DNA of 64,000 bases from Pseudisothecium myosuroides. Taxonomy: Eukaryota; Streptophyta; Bryopsida; Hypnales; Lembophyllaceae. Positions 24,301 through 35,904 of the stretch are shown in pieces. The first letter of the stretch is position 1; each line of letters opens with the position of its first letter. Both the position numbers and the translations under genes were made by a program. The notes below the pieces were generated by a model. It made no database searches. It saw nothing but the letters and a program-made list of their open reading frames with translations, and was not told the origin of the DNA. The stretch lies in the NCBI GenBank assembly GCA_951799445.1, contig OX637289.1, forward strand, positions 10,879,321-10,943,320. Direction: 5' to 3'.

Positions 24301-25457
24301 GACGGTGAGATTAAGCAGGCGAACCTGTCTAGAGGCTTAGTCAATGTTGGAATTCGCAGTACAGGGCGCCTCACCCGCACAAGCTCATGGACAAGGACCC
24401 CGTCTTTTCTTCGAAGCAGAACCCGACCAGCAATGCTTAGATCCCTATCATACCAGGACTGCCAAACCCCCGTTCCGTATGGTTGTACGCGTACATGCAA
24501 GAACCCTCCTTTTGCTGAATACGAAACAGGTTTTAGCTTGGGGCATGGGCTGTCCGTATGGGCAGCAACCACATGAAATCCATTTCCAGGCTTGTATCTA
24601 CGCAAACAACCATCGTGTCAGAATAAACTTAGGCATAAAAGAAAACTATATGTAAATAGATTAAAAAATAAATTGAAAATTTGAAGACATCAAAAAAAAT
24701 CTCTTACATAAACAGCAGAACATAAAAATCCCACTTACAGATCTTGACAAAGACGTGGATCTTTATGAACAGTACGGTAAAAAGTAAAAGACACCTCCAG
24801 ACCCGGACATGACGACTAGAAAGCATCCCAAATGTACCCAAACATTAACTAAGCCTCGGTATGTTCGGTATAGAAATGCAATATCAGCCCTAGGGACACA
24901 TATGAAACGAAGGGCTGAAAATGTATCCTTACTTATGACCAACGGCAAATGCAAATATGGAAGACAAATTGCGGGTGAAGAAGTAGCGTCCCCCTGGTTG
25001 CAATGCCCATTCGTCACATTCACTTAATTGATGAAATCCTGCACTTAGTAAAAGCCTCCTTGCCTCCGCTGTCAAAAAGGACCCACCCACCAGGCTCAGA
25101 ATGCAACTTTGCAAGATGCAGATTACGAGAGCAGAAGTTTCATAGAGGACGTGTACTTGTACATACGAAGATGTGCTATCTAGATGAGCAATTGCCTCTG
25201 CTAGAGAGTTTTACATTACCGACAATGTAGCACAGTGCGCCAGGGAAGAGCAGGTAGGTAAGAGAGTAGGAACTAACATGACTTGACACAAATTTGGCTG
25301 AAGAAAGTCATTAAAACGTGGAACCTGCCCGAGTACGCAACTATTCATGACCATAGAATCAATAATAAGGCCATTGTGCTTACATGCAGCGTGAAACGGT
25401 GTGCAAGAGTTGTTCACGTAGTCAAGTAACTGAGGCACAACACTTGACTGTGACTCC
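21379..25457 (-). CDS. Aspartyl aminopeptidase (M18) paralogue, active site altered; 5' end not found
   Basis: Nine exons join in frame with GT-AG sites: 25457-25384, 25068-24933, 24597-24325, 24087-23901, 23705-23466, 23358-23223, 22659-22475, 21953-21841, 21487-21379 (483 residues, TAG stop at 21379). The donor after exon 3 (AG/gttcgc) is non-standard. The order matches the plant organelle-type aspartyl aminopeptidase, a zinc peptidase releasing N-terminal Asp/Glu: LLDYVNNSCTPFHAA, GGRYFFTRN, NGFHVVAAHTDSPC, FAGRLDNLAS, SADMADAMHP, LLSMH. Zinc ligands H (HTDS), D (GRLDN), D (SADM) and H (LSMH) remain. However the FD-N-E-E-VGS motif reads FDSGEVAGP, so the first, catalytic Glu is Gly; WHTWFD reads WQSWYD; and DMAHA reads DMADA. 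No stops or frameshifts. The first exon(s), expected to hold a transit peptide, were not identified; a frame near 25530-25650 (minus) is a weak candidate. Likely a divergent, perhaps inactive paralogue. Confidence 0.85.
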
Positions 25458-26612
25458 CTGCAAAGAAGGCCCTGCATCAGAAAGATACGCACACAACTTA
25501 CAGAATCAATAACCTTGATCTAACCACATTGGCTCATCGGAAACTCAACACGCTTTAATGCGTTGACCCTCCTGTGCAAGCCAGTGATTTTGCTCAAGTT
25601 ATCCTCATCATCAGCACCACGGTAAGCATCATCCGAGTGACAAAAGCAACTAATTGGCTACAGAGAATAATAGACCTCCTGCCCCACCAGTTCACATGAA
25701 GTAATTTCCCAAACTCTACTGGTGAACTCGGAACCCTAAACCCTGCCTCTTAACAACATCATACTCTCCCTTTGACATCCTTGTAAAGATTCACCAAACT
25801 TCTTGTAAAAAAATTCGCTCGAACTCTCAGTCGTGATGAACCTCGCGACTTCACCTCGTTTCAGTAAAAATGTATGATATCATCACTTTGGATTATTCAG
25901 AAACTGCTAATAAGTAACGGTCATACAGTAGAGGCGCCAAAATACAGTCTACACTCTAAACTTCAGACCAAATCTGAATTACTCGAACTTTATTCGGATA
26001 GTTTGACGAGATATACATTGAAATCCTATTGGTGTGCACTTCTAGACAAAATAGTCATTTTCATTCAATGGATAATACTACATAGATTGTAAAACCAATG
26101 TTGGAAAGCGTTGCTTCTCGGTAGGCTGTCATATTTGAGCAGTTCTACCTTACCAACGGGTTCATAAGCTACAAGTTTCTGCATACCCTATCAGGCACTA
26201 TCAAGAGACCAACACTCGAGTATGTAACAACCACAGGCAAATGCAAAAAATCCCAACAACCACTTTCTGACATGATAAAAGCCACTGACCACAAAAGGTA
26301 ATTGGCAGGTACTCATATAGACATGTAAAAATATGACAAACAGCACCATTTCAAAGTCTAACACTCTAATTTCTAAATCTCGAAACCATAGCGAACAGAA
26401 AATTGTTAATTCCCTAGGCTCGCGTTTGCACGACCATTCAATGAGCTACCGCAGCAATTTTTTTTTAAATAGAGACAAATCTGATTTTCAGGGCTTTCTT
26501 GAAACTACAGCCTGTGACGGTAACTATGCGACCAAAATTTCAATAATTAATTGATCAGGTGTGTCAGGAATTGCTGCCCAGGGATACATGGCATGTCTAA
26601 ATTTTTTAGATC
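25458..26612. other. Upstream region of the aminopeptidase gene
   Basis: Should contain the missing 5' exon and promoter. On the minus strand about 25650-25530 a frame is open for roughly 40 codons (GADDEDNLSKITGLHRRVNA), but it matches nothing I know and has no clear in-phase donor. The rest, to 26612, shows no coding signal. Confidence 0.35.
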
Positions 26613-28010
26613 CATATAATTTGGATCCAACTGAATTATATTATGAACAGTGGAATTCGTCGTTTTAAAAACCACTGATTCGTAGTCCTTTAGTGGGTTT
26701 CACAAATTGCAGATTTGATGTTGTTTGCGTTCTAAGGTAGAGGTTCCATTGACCATACAGGTGCGCTTCATTTGTGCTTAAGTGCAAAAAAACTTAATCA
26801 TTTGACATTTAGTTTCGTGATATTGATTATTAGCTTACCACAAAATAAATGTGCAAAATTGTAGACAGTGCAAGTTTCTAGATTGTTGTCGGAAAGGTTC
26901 AAGGTTAAACGGGGTGGTGAAGAGAACCTCTGCATTACTGTATGATGAATGGAGACTTTACATTATATATCATAATTTTAGTTCATTCTTCTATTCCGAT
27001 AAAGCCTTCAGTAGTTCAGGTCATGACTATGCTCTTGCAAATATGGGGAGGGAGTGACTTCAACTTGACCTGAATCTTCATAAGTCCACAGTAACTGAGG
27101 AAGGGTTGGTGTCTGACCATTAATGAATGAACGGTTTGCACACTAACCACACTCAGAACACCATGAGAAAAGGATTGATGAGGCAAAAACCTGCCTTCTC
27201 AGAGAAGAAGGGCCGTGGCGGCGGCTGCGGTTGTTGATGCATGGCAGGAACGTAACGAAAATCCGAAACAGGAGAAGCGTGCATGGGAAGCCCCAACCGC
27301 ACATGCGTCTCCCCAACTCCAAAATTACTCTCGTCCATACTGTGCGCTTCGTTCGTCGGACCACCCCGTCCCTCACTCGACACCCCATCGTAGTCCCCAT
27401 CGCCCGCTGCTGCCAAAAGGACCGAGGCCACACCTGCAACATTGGAGTGACCGGATGGCCCCAGCAGTGACCGTGTGGGTGGCAAGGGATTCTCTTTCGC
27501 TCGCTTGGCTCGCTTCGTATGTTTCTGCGGACAATTGATGCACTCGGCCTCGCCTACCCTCGCTTGGCAATGCCAGCAGCACAGATTGGGGATCTGCAAC
27601 AGTCACTGATGTCCTTTGAGATCGCAACAACTAATGTAAAGTCTCCATCCAGCATACAGTAAGGGAGGGTTTCATTCACCATACAGGTGAACTTGAGCCT
27701 TCCCTATAACAATCTAGAAATTCGCGCCATCTAAAATTTTGCACATTTATTTTGTGGTAAGCTAATAATCAATATCACGAAACTAATTGTCAATTGATTT
27801 AAGTGTGTCACGCTTCTAGCACAAATCAAAGTTCTCTTGCATGGTCAATGGAGCCTCTGATGTACTGTATGGTTAAAGGAGCCTCTACCTTAGAACGTTA
27901 ACAACATCAATTCTGCAGTTCGTGAACCCCTAAAGGACTACGGATCAATGGTTTTTGAGACGACCAATTCAACTGATCATAATACAATTCAGATGGATCC
28001 GAATTATATG
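26613..28010. repeat. Foldback element flanking an exon
   Basis: 26613 to about 26975 and about 27633 to 28010 are inverted copies. They share GGTAAGCTAATAATCAATAT (on opposite strands), the GTAAAGTCTCCAT/ATGGAGACTTTAC block and outer ends CATATAATTTGGATCC / GGATCCGAATTATATG. The unique centre (about 26976-27632) contains exon 2 of the Cys-rich gene. No target duplication is evident. Confidence 0.75.
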
Positions 28011-28815
28011 TCACCAGAATCAATAACGAACACTGCGACTGCCGGTCAAAAAATGAACAGAGCTTCTCATAGAACCTGCTCAAAAGTACGGAAAAAAACA
28101 GGAGGTCCAATCTGAATCTTTTCAGTAGTTTTGAGTAGATCATGTGAGGACTTCCATTTGTTCACAATTAGAGCAAGAAAGACAATGTTTTTCATAGATT
28201 CTCGTGGTATAAACTCTTGACCCATCTGAATTGTGCTTTTCACGACATGATCAATTTGCAATTGGAGTGAAATGTTTCCGAGGAACGCAGGGAGTACAGT
28301 GCAAACAAACAAGCAACCGATGGTTGCACCAATGAATCTGCGCAATGAGATGACAATCGGCGATGCAACCGAGGCGTGACGATCGCCACGCACGCACGCA
28401 CGCACGAGCAATGAGCATGAGCTTCACGACGCAGCCAAACACACACCTGGATCCACTTGCCTTGCACTTCATCGAGCTGGAAGAAATTCTTCAGGTCCAC
28501 GCCCAAGTGCCGATTGATGCAGAATCGGCAGAACCATCGCCGTCTTCGCTCGCCCTTGGCGTTGGAGTGTCCGGCGCAGTCGGGCGCAGGGCAGATGAAC
28601 AGCCCTCCGAATTGTCGCGTGGAGTTTTTCACTTTCCGCGAGATCCAGTCGCGCGGCCAGCCTTCCCCGCGCTCCAGCTGCTTGGCGGCCTCCGCGGGGG
28701 TGGTCGTGTGGTGGTGCGTGCACCAGTGGCACGCCGCGCGCAGCTCCAGGTTGAATTTCTGCCATAGCTCGATGTCGATCAAGAACGACGGAGTCCTGGA
28801 CGCCTCCTCCATCAT
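27153..28815 (-). CDS. Cys/His-rich zinc-binding-like protein, unrecognised
   Basis: Exon 1 28815-28447 starts at the first of two adjacent ATGs (MMEEASRTPSF); an in-frame TAA lies just upstream. Its donor CCAG/gtgtgt joins in phase 0 to the acceptor TTGCAG/ATCCCC at 27594/27593. Exon 2 is open to TAG or TAA at 27153, giving about 269 residues. It could instead splice again at GGCAG/gttttt near 27190. Visible Cys pairs are CHWC with a following HHH, CPAPDC, CRFC, CCWHC and CINC, followed by basic KHTKRAKRAKE. This suggests two or three zinc-ribbon-like knuckles and a nuclear localisation signal, hence possible nucleic-acid binding. I do not recognise the family. Coding GC content is much higher than the surroundings. 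The intron contains one arm of the foldback repeat and exon 2 lies in its centre. Confidence 0.5.
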
Positions 28816-29900
28816 GGCCTTCCACTGCTCCTCCTCGTCCTCCTCGTCTTAAAACCACTCCTCCTAGTCCTCCTCCTCCATTCGTTCTTCCATTGGAACA
28901 ACCCCAGGCGCTACCCCATTGCCTCAAATTTCACGAATTCGGGCGCCTGCAATCCTCTGCACATCCCACGTTAATATCAAGCCCCGCATAACTAATACCA
29001 GCCCCGATCGTCCCCACCAGCAGCCAGCAGCCCCGATCCACCCCCTCACCAAACCCTACACCCTCCCCCACCACGAATTTCGCCCCAGAGCTAACCCAAA
29101 CACCGGTTTAGTAATCGGCATTGCAACCCCAACCGAAAACGACTCTTCTTCCGAATGCGCTTTCACTACTCAAACAGTGAGTCCCTCCTGTGAGAACCCA
29201 TGTGACAGGGCAAGGCTGGTAGGTAGGAAGGTAATAAAACCTCGTGCGTGATGACGAAATGAGGAAGAGAGTGAGTGAGAGAGTTCGCGGGAGTTTCTCT
29301 TTCGAGATCAAAGTGGGTCGACTGGTCGCGTGCGTGCGAGCGAGCGAGCAAGCAAAGGCTTGACTGCCACATGATCATTTCACTTACATGGAAAAAGCAG
29401 GCAGGCGGGCGGGCGGTGTGGCGGGCGGTGTTTGCGGTGTTTGCGGAGGGAAAGCAGGCGGGGAGGAATGTTGGTGCTGCTGCTGCTGCTGCAGTGGTGG
29501 TGATGATGGTGGGGGGCGTGCCTGAGCATGCATGCATCGTCTGATGCGTCGTCCCAGGCTCCCAGCAGCAGCAGCGTAGAAAGCAAGGCAGGCGGTCTGT
29601 AAGAAAAGCGAGCCCAGCAACAGGGCAGCAGCAATAACAGCAGCAACAGCAACAGGAAGAAGGAGGAAGCAGGAAACAGGAAACAACAGGAAGCAGGGAA
29701 GCACCAAGCAGCAGGAAGCAGGAGCGGCACTGCACGGCACGGTTGGTGTAGACTAGGAGCCACCACTCTCGCCCGCCCTGCCTGGATCTGCCCTGGATGA
29801 ATGAGATTCAGGATGAAACATCCGCGGTTTCATCCTTATCGGGCATAGTTCAGGTCGTCGGTCGGGTCCACGTCCGCAAGGCGGCGGGTACCCGATTTCC
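28816..29900. promoter_or_regulatory. GC-rich low-complexity tract, possible promoter
   Basis: An abrupt GC- and CpG-rich block in AT-rich DNA upstream of the Cys-rich gene, with simple repeats: GCGTGCGTGCGAGCGAGC near 29328-29352, CTGCTGCTGCTG near 29478, and CAGCAA/AGCAGG purine repeats at 29560-29720. Several frames stay open only because of this composition, so no protein is called. It fits a gene promoter/5' leader. Confidence 0.4.
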
Positions 29901-30307
29901 AATGGTAGGCTGGTAGGTGCGTGATTCTTGTTGGCGGAACTTAACCCTGGAAGAACACCAGAGGTCCGATGGATGGATGACTTCATCCAAGACTGTAGGA
30001 TGAGTGGAAAAAAAATGTTTCTTCATCCTTTCTTTTTAAATTGCTTTAGTACATTTTTTTATTTTTTTTTGGAAATATATGACCTTCGAGGGTCACAGCT
30101 AGGATAGACCTGACACAACCATGGCAACCTATGGACTTAATCCCCGTCAAGACCAAGTGGAGGGACAAACCAACTCCTTGTGCGCCAGCACAAAGAGCCC
30201 CCACATGAGCAACGTCAGCATGGGGAATGGGGAATGGGGAATGGAACCGGGAACCTTGTGGATTCCAACCGAAGTCACTATCACTTGGTTAACACCTAGG
30301 GTAGTAG

Positions 30308-31525
30308 TTAACCCCTAAAGGACCGAGGCCTTTTTTCTGCTAAAAAACACTAAAAATTGCCATTTCTATAGCAAGGAGTTAAAAAAAATTTAAATTGTTT
30401 TTTTTCCACATCTAACTGTAGGATCTTACACCTAACTAGTATGGAAAAGTGTGGAAAAAATTTGAGAATTTTTGAAATCACAGATTGCAAGATATTTGCA
30501 TTCAAAGTGGAAAAATAAGTTTTCCAACACATTAGAGTTATTCGTAAAGTCCAAACAAGTTTGAGCGGGACTTTTTTGGAAATAAGTGAACTATAGAAAG
30601 GCATCTCCAGCCGAACCGTCAAGCTTTTTTTAAGAAGCCTGCTATACACGACCTCAAAAGTGGGGTCCAAATCTTCTTAAGCACCATTTTGATGCAAAAT
30701 TCAGTTTCACACCCAGTTTTGTCCCGACTGTGCACAACTTTCTGAACTCATCCTGCTTTTTCGCAAAACTGACGGGTTTAAACCCCGGTTTAGCCTACTT
30801 TACGAATAACTCTATTGCGGGACTAGATTTTTTGACTTTGAACATTTTTCACTTAAAATTTTTGCACTACAGAGTTTTGAGCTATAAAACTTTATAGTGG
30901 AGAATTGAGTTGAGAGTCTAGGGAAGAAAAAAAAATTCAAAAAAACTTAATTATCATTCTTAAAAAAATTGTTAAGTAAAAGTAGGTACAAGATAGAAGG
31001 AAAATCTAAAATATTCATATATTTTAGATGGAATTAAAATGCACTAATTCCAATGGTGAGATTGTTCTAGCAAGTAAACTAAACCACGCAAAAAAAAATT
31101 GAAAAAATTGAAAAATTGCATTCAGAATTGAATCCTACAAGTTATTTTTTTTCAAGAAGATGCTCTAACTGCCCGAAAAACAAGAATGTCTATAAAATTC
31201 TCATAACAAATCCAAATGAAATGAATAAAAGCTTTTGAGATAGACAAAAATATAATCTATGAGAAAAAAAATATTAAAAAAAACATTCAAATTTTTGCAA
31301 ATTTTTTTTGCTGCCCAAGCTGCCCCCCGTCCCCTGTTTTGAGCTTATTTGGTCAAAACTGTTGTTTTAGGGCACCGATTGTGAAAAAAATTATATTCCC
31401 ACGAAGTTAATCAGCTTTTCTACCTCCAAAAAAAGTTTAAAAAAATCAAGAGAAAATTTCAGCCCATAGGTACCTGCCCGAAAACGCATTTGTCCCCCAA
31501 AGGGACAACGGTCCTTTAGATTTAA
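30308..31525. mobile_element. TTAA-flanked element copy (piggyBac-like ends)
   Basis: TTAA|CCCCTAAAGGACCG at 30308; right end ACGGTCCTTTAGAT|TTAA at 31522-31525. It shares its interior with the copies at 35.9 and 37.0 kb over about 900 bp and is interrupted by a small element at 30534-30813. Non-coding. Confidence 0.75.
30534..30813. mobile_element. 280-bp MITE with 3-bp duplication and known empty site
   Basis: TIRs AGAGTTATTCGTAAAGT / ACTTTACGAATAACTCT with ATT on both sides (30531-30533, 30814-30816). The sister copies at about 36123 and 37200 read CACATTGCGGGACTAG and CATTGTGGGACTAG without an insert, which gives the pre-insertion site. Confidence 0.85.
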
Positions 31526-33145
31526 GGTCATTGCAGACCTACATTTTCAATTAATATAGTATTACAAATTCCTTCATTATGTTATTATTGACTTTTTTAA
31601 ATAAATAGATGTTTCATCCTTCGATCACCTTTGTTGTGTTTTTTTGGCCATTTCTTGCTATTTATTCTTCATGTGAATTTTAGTTATAAAAATAATAATT
31701 TTTTGAATTTGAATTCAACTAATGAAATGAAGCTTATCAAGTGTAGTTCTATTCTAATTGAAAACTTGGAAAGTTCATAAATTTCAATATTTTATAGCAA
31801 TATGAAGTCTAGATCTATAACCATGGTTTGTTGATTTTTTAATTTTAGAATGATATATGACAACTTTGGTGTATACCATGATGTTATACACTATACATCT
31901 ATAGTGAAAATTTCAGATTTTTCAAATGTATTTTATATTTGATATGAATTTTTTGAATTTTTTTCTTAAGAAATTCACAAATTTTCTCCAAAATTTTTGA
32001 ATATTTTATGCCTTGTAGTAGACATATGATTTCATCTCTGAAAAACAATATAAAAAATTTCATTCATATTTAGTTGCAAATGGCAACAAATGTAGTGATG
32101 GACAATTAGCTAGAAATTAGTGGTCATAGGCCTATTTTTCTAGGGATTAACCTTAGAAAGACATGAGGATGTTTTGTGTCATTTGGATGGTCAAACAAGC
32201 TTTCCATATATTGACATCCAATTTTCATCCAATTTTTAGTATTCAACTTCTTTGATGCTATATCCACATGATTGAATTATTTTCAAGACATTTTAGTTGG
32301 TTTTAAATTTGATATGGGATAGTTTATCAAAAAAATAGTACACTATTAATTGTATTTCATTACTTTGGATTTATTTTCTTAAACTTGATTTTGACATTCA
32401 AAATGATTTTTTTTTGCTTTTGTGCAAAACTATTAAACAAAAGCTTCTAAAGTGTGGTTTCTATCCCACTTGGAAAATTTGAAAAATTCTTTAAAATAAG
32501 CATTTCATTGAAGTTTGAAGTTAAGGATCTATAATCATGTTTCTAAATATGGAGTGAAACAAAAAGGCGACCTAAATCCTAAGACTGCCTTTTGGCTACA
32601 ATGTCCTTATAGGATTAACTATTACATTAGAACAAGTCTCACACATTCCAACTCATATTTTGTGTTGAATATAGTAGGATTGTGTCGGAAATAATGCAGG
32701 TTTAACATAATTGTGACTAAAATAATGTTGAAACTACGTTATTTCAAATACAATTTTGTTAGATTTAACACAAAACATCAATGAGAATTAATGTGTGAGA
32801 TTTCTTCTAATGTTAAAAAATTAAAATATCTTAGGTGGATTATGAATGTATTCAAAAGTTTGACAAAATAGATGAAGTACATCTAAATACGTTGAAAATA
32901 GTGTTTTTATCTATTCACAAGCAATACAACTAGCATGGTTATTCCAAACATCATGATTTTTGTGCAAGTCTTTTAGCATTAATTCATGAAGGGATGGAAA
33001 GAAAAGTAAAACTTGCAAAAAATGAGTTCTTATGGCTACAGCATGCACATCTTTGCAATCAACACTAACCAGAAAGCAACACCTATATTTGGACCCGAAA
33101 GTGACACTTTTTCCTAAATATTGATGACTCTATGCGATCAAATCA
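31526..33145. other. AT-rich stretch, nothing recognised
   Basis: No coding frame or inverted ends that I can support. Parts (31700-32100 and 32300-32550) resemble 38250-38640 and 38830-39060, so this is probably an older dispersed repeat. Confidence 0.4.
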
Positions 33146-33675
33146 TTAACCCCTAAAAGCCCAAGTGGTTTTGACAAAACACAAATGTGTTATAAAATAT
33201 AAGTTTTATAATTTTTTTAAAAGTTTGCATCAACTAGATAATGTGAAGCACAAAAAGTATAGTCAAAATTATAAAACTATTTTTAGATTTTCTTCAAATG
33301 GATTTCAAAGATATATAACTTCAAAATTTTATCAAAAATACAATTTTTATCTTTAGCATTTGATTTTTTTTATTGGTCAAAATTGTGGTTTCTATCGATT
33401 TGTGAAAAAACGCACAAGATCTAGTAATGAGAACACCAACACTTTTCCCAAATAGTAAGTTTTTCAATACTAGGTAAATTCTAAACACTTTGTGCTATTT
33501 CTCTTATAATTTTTGTTCAACCATAGTGATCTTTGTTTTGAATATAAATATTGAAAAAGAACACGATCTTCTTTTTTTCTTTTTAAATTTGAAAAAGGTT
33601 TTCTTCCATCGAAAATTTTTGCTCGAAGTCGGGCAACAACCAAAAAATGGGCACTTGAGCGATTAGGGGCTAAAG
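33146..33675. mobile_element. TTAA element, short divergent copy
   Basis: TTAA|CCCCTAAAAGCCCAAGTG at 33146 and CACTTGAGCGATTAGGGG|CTAA at about 33652-33675 are inverted ends of the same type as the larger copies. The interior is about 520 bp, AT-rich and not similar to the long copies. The right TTAA is degraded. Confidence 0.6.
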
Positions 33676-35221
33676 CCTATGAGAGTCTATTCAACAATGC
33701 GAGTGTGTGAAAATAAAAATGCGAGCAAGTGAGTCTTGAGCATATGTATAAGTAGATATCCTACAACCATTGAAAGTGTTTATAATATAAACACTTATTA
33801 TATAGATATCTATAACATAGTTATATTCTAATCATGAAAGTTTTCTATGATATAAACACCTATAGCATAGGAGGTATAGTCTTCAAGGCTCATTGGCTTA
33901 TGCTCCTAGGCTCACATAATAACAACCCTCAAAGCCTATTTTGGATTTGGATACACCTAAAGATTGTATTTTGAAATTTCATAATTTATTCGTATAGTGT
34001 CCAAATAATGTATGCTAAAATAAAGTTAAAATCTTCTTTCAATTACCAGTCATATCTAATAAAATCATTTATATTTAATAGTAATAAATATGCTCACTTG
34101 TAAATAGTGGCAACAAGAAGTGTGCATACTTTAGATTATTGTAGTTCCTCAATTTATTTTGTCTTAATAAATTGCTAATCTACATTTCTCCAACTGTCAT
34201 GGACTCTAAGGGGATAATGCTTAAGACTTCTCAATAGAGAGGAGAATGTAGATATAATGCTTATAAGGCAAAAATGGGTGGTTATGAAATGATCAATGAT
34301 TTGCAAACAAGAGTTTTGAAATGTAAAACATAAAATGTAAAAAATTTAGAAAATTTTCACAAGTATTAGTTCTCTTACTGGCTTGAAGGATGGCTAACCA
34401 AAGGATTGGAATTGCATCTAGGGCCAGGCCACTTGTGGCTGGCAGGCTTGTATTTTGTCCATTGCAATGAAATCCCATTTCATTTGTTTCCAAAAAAAAA
34501 GAGAGAGAATTGCATCTAGGAACTAAGATTCATGTCAGGTGACCTAAACTCAATGTTGCTCTTTCTATTTTATTAATGTCAGTTTACCTAAAATTAGCAG
34601 CTGTTAGCTGGACTCTCATCAACCTGTAATTCTCCTTTGGCTTGTTTAAGTTACTCACAGAACCTGCAGTTGTGAGAATCTCTGTCCGTGATGCTGTCTG
34701 TCCTTGAGGATATTATCTTATCTTGAAACTGGGTGCAGTTCAGTTAGCTGGTCTGTCTGCCAACCCAAGGCTAAGCTATCCATGCACAAGGCATGCTACA
34801 AGTGTGTGTAGGCTATCCCTGTAAGTTAGACCTCACATAGACTAACCGATCATGTTGGGCCGAACTGCCAATATTGCATGGTCAGTCGCTCTCATTCCAC
34901 ACATGCCACCATATTGGGTGAATGGCCACACCTTTGGTGTTGCTATGGAGAGGATCAACGCCCAAATCTCAAGTGACCCCTTCAACCACTTTGCAACTTC
35001 CTAACCTGCATTGCAATACAAAATTTGGGGCTTATTTCCATACAATTCTTAATTTTTGGGACTCATTTCTGTGCAATTTGAAATTGGGGATTCATTTTCG
35101 GGAGCATCACCATAGCAGGCACCAGCATGAAGCAACTCTTGAGGAAATTCAACAAAACTTGTATATTGTAATTGCTTTTGTATTTTGAAATACAGTAGAA
35201 ACTTTCTTAGTAGTGCATAGT
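33676..35221. other. Intergenic, nothing firmly recognised
   Basis: No supported gene. Near 34380-34510 a GC-richer segment ends in an A9 run, vaguely SINE-like, but no tRNA-type promoter boxes could be identified. Confidence 0.35.
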
Positions 35222-35634
35222 CATTAGAAGAGATTTGAGGGCTCTAAGAGTCCGCGAGTTATCAGGCAGTTCCCTGCCTGGGAACTCTGCCACACGCGCA
35301 GGCTGATGTGGTCGAGAGAGTGCCACGTCGGATTTTTCGATTTTTTTTTTTTTTTTTTTCTTACTGTTTTTTTTAAATTTCAGAAGCAAAATTTTAATTT
35401 TTTTTAAATTTTTTTTCTTACTGTTTTTTTTAAATTTCAGAAGCAAAATTTTAAATTTTTTAAAATTTTTTTTCTTACTGTTTTTTTTAAATTTCAGAAG
35501 CAATTTTTTTTTTTTTTTTTTTTTTTCTTGGGTAATTAGGGTCTGACAGCAGCCCGACGCTCCCTTCCTGCATCGAGAACAGATCTGGGAACGGGCCTGA
35601 AACGGCCCTCCAATGCCCCCAAATCTCTTCTAAT
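35222..35634. mobile_element. MITE with CATTAG...AGATTTGAGG ends, copy 1
   Basis: Ends CATTAGAAGAGATTTGAGGG and CCAAATCTCTTCTAATG. Shares with 41277-41529 the internal words CCGCGAGTTATC, GAGAGAGTGCCACGTC and CCTGAAACGGCCC. It contains a 57-bp tandem repeat (three copies, CTTACTG at 35360, 35417 and 35474) and long T runs. Non-coding. Confidence 0.75.
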
Positions 35635-35904
35635 GGTTGGGACTATATTATGTATTAAAAGAGGTTTTATGTAGTTGTACTAACATGGTTTCTAACTACA
35701 GTACACTACTTTCCGGATTAAATACTTGAAATTGGCCCCACCCATGAACCTCTCTTACTGCATATTATGCACTAAGAAAGTATGCAGTAAGAGAGGTTCT
35801 ATTGTGTGTAGGGAAACATGTACAACATTCATAAATTTAAACTGTAGAAGAATGAGCTAGTCACTTTGGAGATCATCCTTTTCGGTAATGTGTAAATCAT
35901 TTGC

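Noticed and set aside
29166..29766. Three overlapping minus-strand frames of 118-189 codons
   Set aside because: They encode Cys/Leu/Ala runs from CAGCAG-type simple repeats and no domain; open in several frames at once.
34380..34510. SINE
   Set aside because: A-tail present but no recognisable A and B boxes or second copy in the window.
35207..35503. Lys/Phe-rich minus-strand ORF
   Set aside because: Translation of T-rich 57-bp tandem repeats in a MITE.
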